This document shows positions 33,334-36,835 of a DNA stretch of 36,835 nt, piece after piece. A program made the translations under genes and the position numbers. The DNA comes from an uncultured Veillonellaceae bacterium (GTDB taxonomy: Bacteria > Bacillota > Negativicutes > Selenomonadales > Selenomonadaceae). The notes under the pieces were generated by a model. That model saw only the letters and a list, made by a program, of their open reading frames with translations, made no database searches and was not told the DNA's origin. The stretch is taken from NCBI GenBank assembly GCA_900315575.1, contig OMZR01000022.1, positions 1 to 36,835 of the forward strand. The letters run 5' to 3'. Positions within the stretch are counted from its first letter, which is position 1; every line of letters starts with the position of its first letter.

Positions 33334-34633
33334 CGTCCTGCGCCTCCCTGTCCGGCACCACCACGTCACACACATCGACCTGCCCCGTCACCACATCGGA
33401 AATCAAGCGCGTGCGGCGCTCGCGAAGCAGTTCCATCTGTTTTGCAATCGGTATCATTGCATTGTCAATGCGTCGAACTTCCATATCAATATAGTCTGCA
33501 ATTTCTTTTTGTTCGTTCAACGGAATACATGGCAGATAGACTTTCGCAAAGTTCGCATAGCGAAGCGCCTGTCCGTCACGAATCAAATCTGATGTTCCCT
33601 GCAACGCTCGAATATAACTCTCCGACTTAAAAAGCCAACGAAAATAGCGGTCATAAACAAGATCATGGTTGGGAATCAACATGACATAAGCCGAGCTAAT
33701 TTTTCCTGACACATGACTATATTCCAGTCCGCCCTGAAAACTACGCATACTGATGACAAAATCACCAGCCTCGACATGCTTCAAGATGTCTTCGCCCTTC
33801 AATACTACCGTAACGCGGCGTCCTTCACGCTCCATAAACTCTTGCTGTGAGATAATGCCGTATTTTTGCGAAGATGTCAGTTGCTCATCATCTTCCCGTG
33901 CCTTGTCCCGCCGAAGTGCAAATAATTGCTTCGCATAGCGCATTTCCCAATGCTGAGGGATTTTATCAAGCCAGTTAACACCGCTTTCCTTCGTCACTAT
34001 ACCGCGCCGCACGCCCTTCGTGACTGCCTCGTTAATGACCGCCGTCTTGCGCTCTTCGAGCAACGCAACCAACCGCTCATAGCCGCGAATCGCACAGTCA
34101 ATTTGCGCCGTTTTCGTATCGAGGTAGAGGACGATCTGCTGCTGCTCTTCTTTCGATGGAACAGGCATCTTCGCATGCAAGAACGTTTCAACGCCAATCG
34201 TCTTGCGAAGCCCGGTATAGAGCGGTTTCAAGTCCTTTTTGTCATCTAGCGACGCATAATAATAATAGAAAAATCTCGAATTGATGTTTGAAAGCTCAAA
34301 AACATCGTATGCGCCAGTAATCATTCCACGATACTTGGAAATACCAATCGTCCTTGGCGTTTCATCCATATCGAACAAACAAAAAATGGCATTGCTCGGT
34401 TCTACTACCTTGTACGAATCAAATTCTTTAGGGAATTTCCCCTTGCCGCTGGAAACATCGCGGAGAATTACGCCCTGTTTCGTCAGAGAGAGCAACGGAT
34501 ATTTCGATGCGTCCTTCCCGACGAACTCTTTCCGTTCCGTGAGGAATTGTTTGTTCCTTATCAGTTGCCATGTGACAGGAACTTCCTTAAGCCACGGAAG
34601 TTCCGTTTTCTGATACGCCGGATACCGTTTCAT
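33302..34633 (-). CDS. hsdS: Type I restriction enzyme, specificity (S) subunit
   Basis: A 443-residue HsdS with two target-recognition domains (about 1-165 and 225-380) and two conserved helical spacers (EEQQQIVLYLDTKTAQID and NEQKEIADYIDMEVRRID), so it should read a bipartite DNA target. The two halves are visible as tandem ElsPWL/VxW-type starts (ELPWLKEVPVTW; VNWLDKIPQHWEM). The recognition domains are more AT-rich than the flanking hsdM and hsdR, as is common when specificity domains are exchanged. The ATG overlaps the hsdM stop as ATGA. Confidence 0.92.
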   Translation of the reverse strand: MKRYPAYQKTELPWLKEVPVTWQLIRNKQFLTERKEFVGKDASKYPLLSLTKQGVILRDVSSGKGKFPKEFDSYKVVEPSNAIFCLFDMDETPRTIGISKYRGMITGAYDVFELSNINSRFFYYYYASLDDKKDLKPLYTGLRKTIGVETFLHAKMPVPSKEEQQQIVLYLDTKTAQIDCAIRGYERLVALLEERKTAVINEAVTKGVRRGIVTKESGVNWLDKIPQHWEMRYAKQLFALRRDKAREDDEQLTSSQKYGIISQQEFMEREGRRVTVVLKGEDILKHVEAGDFVISMRSFQGGLEYSHVSGKISSAYVMLIPNHDLVYDRYFRWLFKSESYIRALQGTSDLIRDGQALRYANFAKVYLPCIPLNEQKEIADYIDMEVRRIDNAMIPIAKQMELLRERRTRLISDVVTGQVDVCDVVVPDREAQDDGDEYDGAGA

Positions 34634-36741
34634 CTTCCTCCCTCCCCTACGATTTCATCGAGCAGCCCTGCCATTTCCTGCTTTGTCGCGAGGATGTCTT
34701 TGTCGATGTCTGCGAGCGGACGGAGCTTGACGGGCTCGTAGAAGTATTTCGTAAAGCTGAGCTCGTAGCCGATCTTGATGGATTTTTCCACAATCCAGCT
34801 GTCCTCTGTATATGGTCGGATTTCGTTCTCCCAGAACGCCTCGATGCCGCCCAGATACGTCAACGGAATCTGCTCCGTTTCTTTGCGGCTGCTGTCGGCT
34901 TCATATTCAATGCACTTGCCATCTCCTATCCATGGAAAGCGTCCAAACGCCATATCTCGCATTTCCCATTTTCGCTTGGTGATTTTTGATACGACAGGGC
35001 AAGCCATATCATCAAATTCCGTCAAGCAGTTACGCAGCGTCGTCTCCATCTTTTTCGTGAACTTCATACTGCGGGCTTTCGCTTCTTCCTTGACATCGAG
35101 CATGAATCCCGAAAAATCCCTTGGATTCTCTTTATGCTTCGGCATCGCCGCGCGCGCAAGTTCCGCGAGTGTCTCGTCATGCAGCGCCGCAAGATGCTCC
35201 TCGTCCACATCTACGCGCAGGCGCATGGGGCTTGCAACCTCGACCGACCAATAACCAAATTCCTCGTTCGGGAAGACTTTGCTGACCTTCGGATCGGCTT
35301 TGTCGAACGCCTGATAGAGCGCGAGAATCTGTTCGCGGCAGGAGCGCGTGATCTCGCAGTTCTTCTGCCCGATGTTCTTGCGCAGAGGCTTCTTCAGCTT
35401 CGTCGCGTCGATGAGCTGGATTTTGCCGCGCCGCTCGAGCGCTTTGCGGTTCGTGACGATCCAGAGGAACGTGCCGATGCCCGTGTTGTAGAACATGTTT
35501 TCTGGCAAGGCAACGATGGCTTCGAGCAGGTCTTGCTCGATGATGTAGCGACGCAAGTTGCTCGCACCGCTGCCCGCCTTGCCGTTGAAGAGCGATGAGC
35601 CGTTGTGTACCTCGACGATGCGGCCGCCGAGCGCCGTGTCCGTCTTCATCTTGCTGACGTTGTTCGCAAGGAAGAGCATCTGCGGGTCGCCGACGTCCGG
35701 CACCATGCTGCAAGATTCGCCGTCATACTCCATGACAAAGCGCGGATCGGTGATTTCTTTCTTATCCTTGATGCCCCACGCCACCATGTCCTTCTTCCAT
35801 GGCGTCCCGAACGGCGGATTCGACAGGCAGAAATCGAACGTCTTGCCCGCAAACTTGTCATCGGAAATCGTTGAGCCGTAGGCGATATGGTCGGCTTCCT
35901 CGCCCTTGAGCAGCATGTCCGCTTTCGCAATTGCATACGTCTCATCGGCGTTTTCCTGTCCGTAAAGATGAACGGAAATATTTTTATGCGCCGCGTCTGC
36001 GAGCTCATGCATGCGCTCTTCGCCGACCGTCAGCATCCCGCCCGTCCCGCAGGCGCCGTCGTAGATCAGATACGTCGTGTCCTGAATCTTGTCCGCCACG
36101 GGGACGAATGCGAGCTCCGCCATGAGCCGCACGACATCACGCGGCGTGAAGTGGCGTCCGGCATCCGTGACATTCGTTTCCTCATTGAAACGGCGGATGA
36201 CTTCTTCAAACGCCGTGCCCATCGTGTGATTGTCGAGCGCGGGCAGGATTTCATTGCCGTCATCATCAAGGACGGGCTGGTTCGAGAGGTTGATCGTCGG
36301 ATCGGTGAAACGCTCGATGAGCAATCCAAGCACGTCATGCTCTGACAGGGTCTCGATCTGCGCACGGAACTTGAAGCGGTTGATGATGTCCTGCACATTC
36401 TTGCTGAAGCCGTCGAGATACAGGCGGAAATCCTGCTCGAGCTGTTGCTGGTTCGTGCGCGAGCGCAAGTCCGTCAGCGTGAACGGAGAACTGTTGCAGA
36501 ATGCAAATCCCGCTTCATGGCAGAGCGCATCGTCAAAGTCCGTCATGCCCGCCGCCTCGAACCTTTGCCGCATCGCCGTCACCTTCGCCTTCGTCGGCGC
36601 CAACACGGCATCAAACCGCCGGATCACCATCATCGGCAGAATGACCTTGCGATAGTCTCCGACTTCGTAGATATCCACGAGGCAGTCATTCGCGATGCTC
36701 CAGATGAAGGAGACAAGACGGTTGTAGATTTGCTGATCCAT
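34630..36741 (-). CDS. hsdM: Type I restriction enzyme, M (methyltransferase) subunit
   Basis: A 703-residue N6-adenine DNA methyltransferase. The N-terminal helical domain (1-180) precedes the AdoMet-binding YDGACGTGGML (about 255-265) and the catalytic LSNPPFGTPW motif (about 315-325). The C-terminal tail after about 520 is longer than in the classical E. coli subunit. Start 36741 (MDQQIYNRL) has AAAGGTGGC 8 bases upstream; an open frame 10 codons longer lacks an SD. It is the first gene of hsdM-hsdS-hsdR. The 94 bases to the right edge show no clear promoter. Confidence 0.93.
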   Translation of the reverse strand: MDQQIYNRLVSFIWSIANDCLVDIYEVGDYRKVILPMMVIRRFDAVLAPTKAKVTAMRQRFEAAGMTDFDDALCHEAGFAFCNSSPFTLTDLRSRTNQQQLEQDFRLYLDGFSKNVQDIINRFKFRAQIETLSEHDVLGLLIERFTDPTINLSNQPVLDDDGNEILPALDNHTMGTAFEEVIRRFNEETNVTDAGRHFTPRDVVRLMAELAFVPVADKIQDTTYLIYDGACGTGGMLTVGEERMHELADAAHKNISVHLYGQENADETYAIAKADMLLKGEEADHIAYGSTISDDKFAGKTFDFCLSNPPFGTPWKKDMVAWGIKDKKEITDPRFVMEYDGESCSMVPDVGDPQMLFLANNVSKMKTDTALGGRIVEVHNGSSLFNGKAGSGASNLRRYIIEQDLLEAIVALPENMFYNTGIGTFLWIVTNRKALERRGKIQLIDATKLKKPLRKNIGQKNCEITRSCREQILALYQAFDKADPKVSKVFPNEEFGYWSVEVASPMRLRVDVDEEHLAALHDETLAELARAAMPKHKENPRDFSGFMLDVKEEAKARSMKFTKKMETTLRNCLTEFDDMACPVVSKITKRKWEMRDMAFGRFPWIGDGKCIEYEADSSRKETEQIPLTYLGGIEAFWENEIRPYTEDSWIVEKSIKIGYELSFTKYFYEPVKLRPLADIDKDILATKQEMAGLLDEIVGEGGR

Positions 36742-36835
36742 GAATATGTGCCACCTTTCTGCGAAAGGCACCGATGTGGAATGAAACGGTTCTTTCGCTA
36801 GAGTGTTCCTATTTGCTATACTGAATCTGTAGGGC

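Noticed and set aside
36775..36800. TGAAACGGTTCTTT near the right edge as a cre site for hsdM
   Set aside because: It departs from the cre consensus in the right half and a catabolite site for restriction-modification is not expected.
1..36835. CRISPR arrays, tRNA or rRNA genes, integrases, transposases
   Set aside because: No regularly spaced repeats, cloverleaf-like genes or recombinase proteins were found on either strand; the only mobile-like item is the short inverted-repeat element at 2118-2300.

Overview
The window reads as a gut-type Selenomonadaceae genome (class Negativicutes), most like Mitsuokella or Selenomonas. This is inference from gene content: tandem-domain PTP-like phytases, PTS sugar operons with Firmicutes-style cre and SD sites, and GC-rich coding sequence with AT-rich intergenic regions. 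No rRNA or tRNA gene was seen, so the genus is not proven.

Layout, left to right. (1) 244-3440: minus-strand tagatose-6-phosphate/lactose operon lacA-lacB-lacF-lacG with a perfect cre site upstream, a MITE-like inverted-repeat element between lacB and lacF, and a terminator right after lacG. lacE, lacC and lacD are not here. (2) 3464-8004: minus-strand unit of an organophosphate:phosphate-antiporter-type (OPA) transporter followed by a large metallophosphatase. Both genes show an apparent frameshift. (3) 8110-8964: a divergent AraC regulator. (4) 9091-12188: two secreted PTP-like inositol polyphosphatases (phytases), one with two catalytic domains and one with a single domain. (5) 12216-22373: inositol catabolism, with iolD-iolB-iolC-iolJ plus an iron alcohol dehydrogenase, a divergent DeoR-type IolR, a second AraC regulator, and a separate iolG-iolE unit. 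(6) 22549-24598: a 32-residue hydrophobic peptide ORF between hairpins, and a solitary AAA-ATPase/PD-(D/E)XK protein. (7) 24561-30194: amino-sugar operon rpiR-nagB-nagE-crr-nanE-nagA. (8) 30325-36741: type I restriction-modification operon hsdM-hsdS-hsdR.

The most interesting reading is that 3.5-22.4 kb is one phytate-to-inositol utilisation island. A roughly 90-bp promoter module is nearly identical (about 80 of 90 positions) upstream of the phytase pair and of the transporter/phosphatase pair, 4.2 kb apart, and the AraC gene starts beside one copy. Next door, the two iol units share a 15-bp element at the same place relative to their -10 boxes, a probable IolR operator. I infer this model: exported phytases strip phytate to lower inositol phosphates; the OPA carrier imports a phosphorylated inositol; the signal-peptide-less phosphatase frees inositol in the cytosol; IolG-E-D-B-C-J convert it to dihydroxyacetone phosphate plus malonate semialdehyde. 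The window has no free-inositol permease and no iolA; the iron alcohol dehydrogenase could instead reduce malonate semialdehyde to 3-hydroxypropionate. None of these functions is proven by sequence alone.
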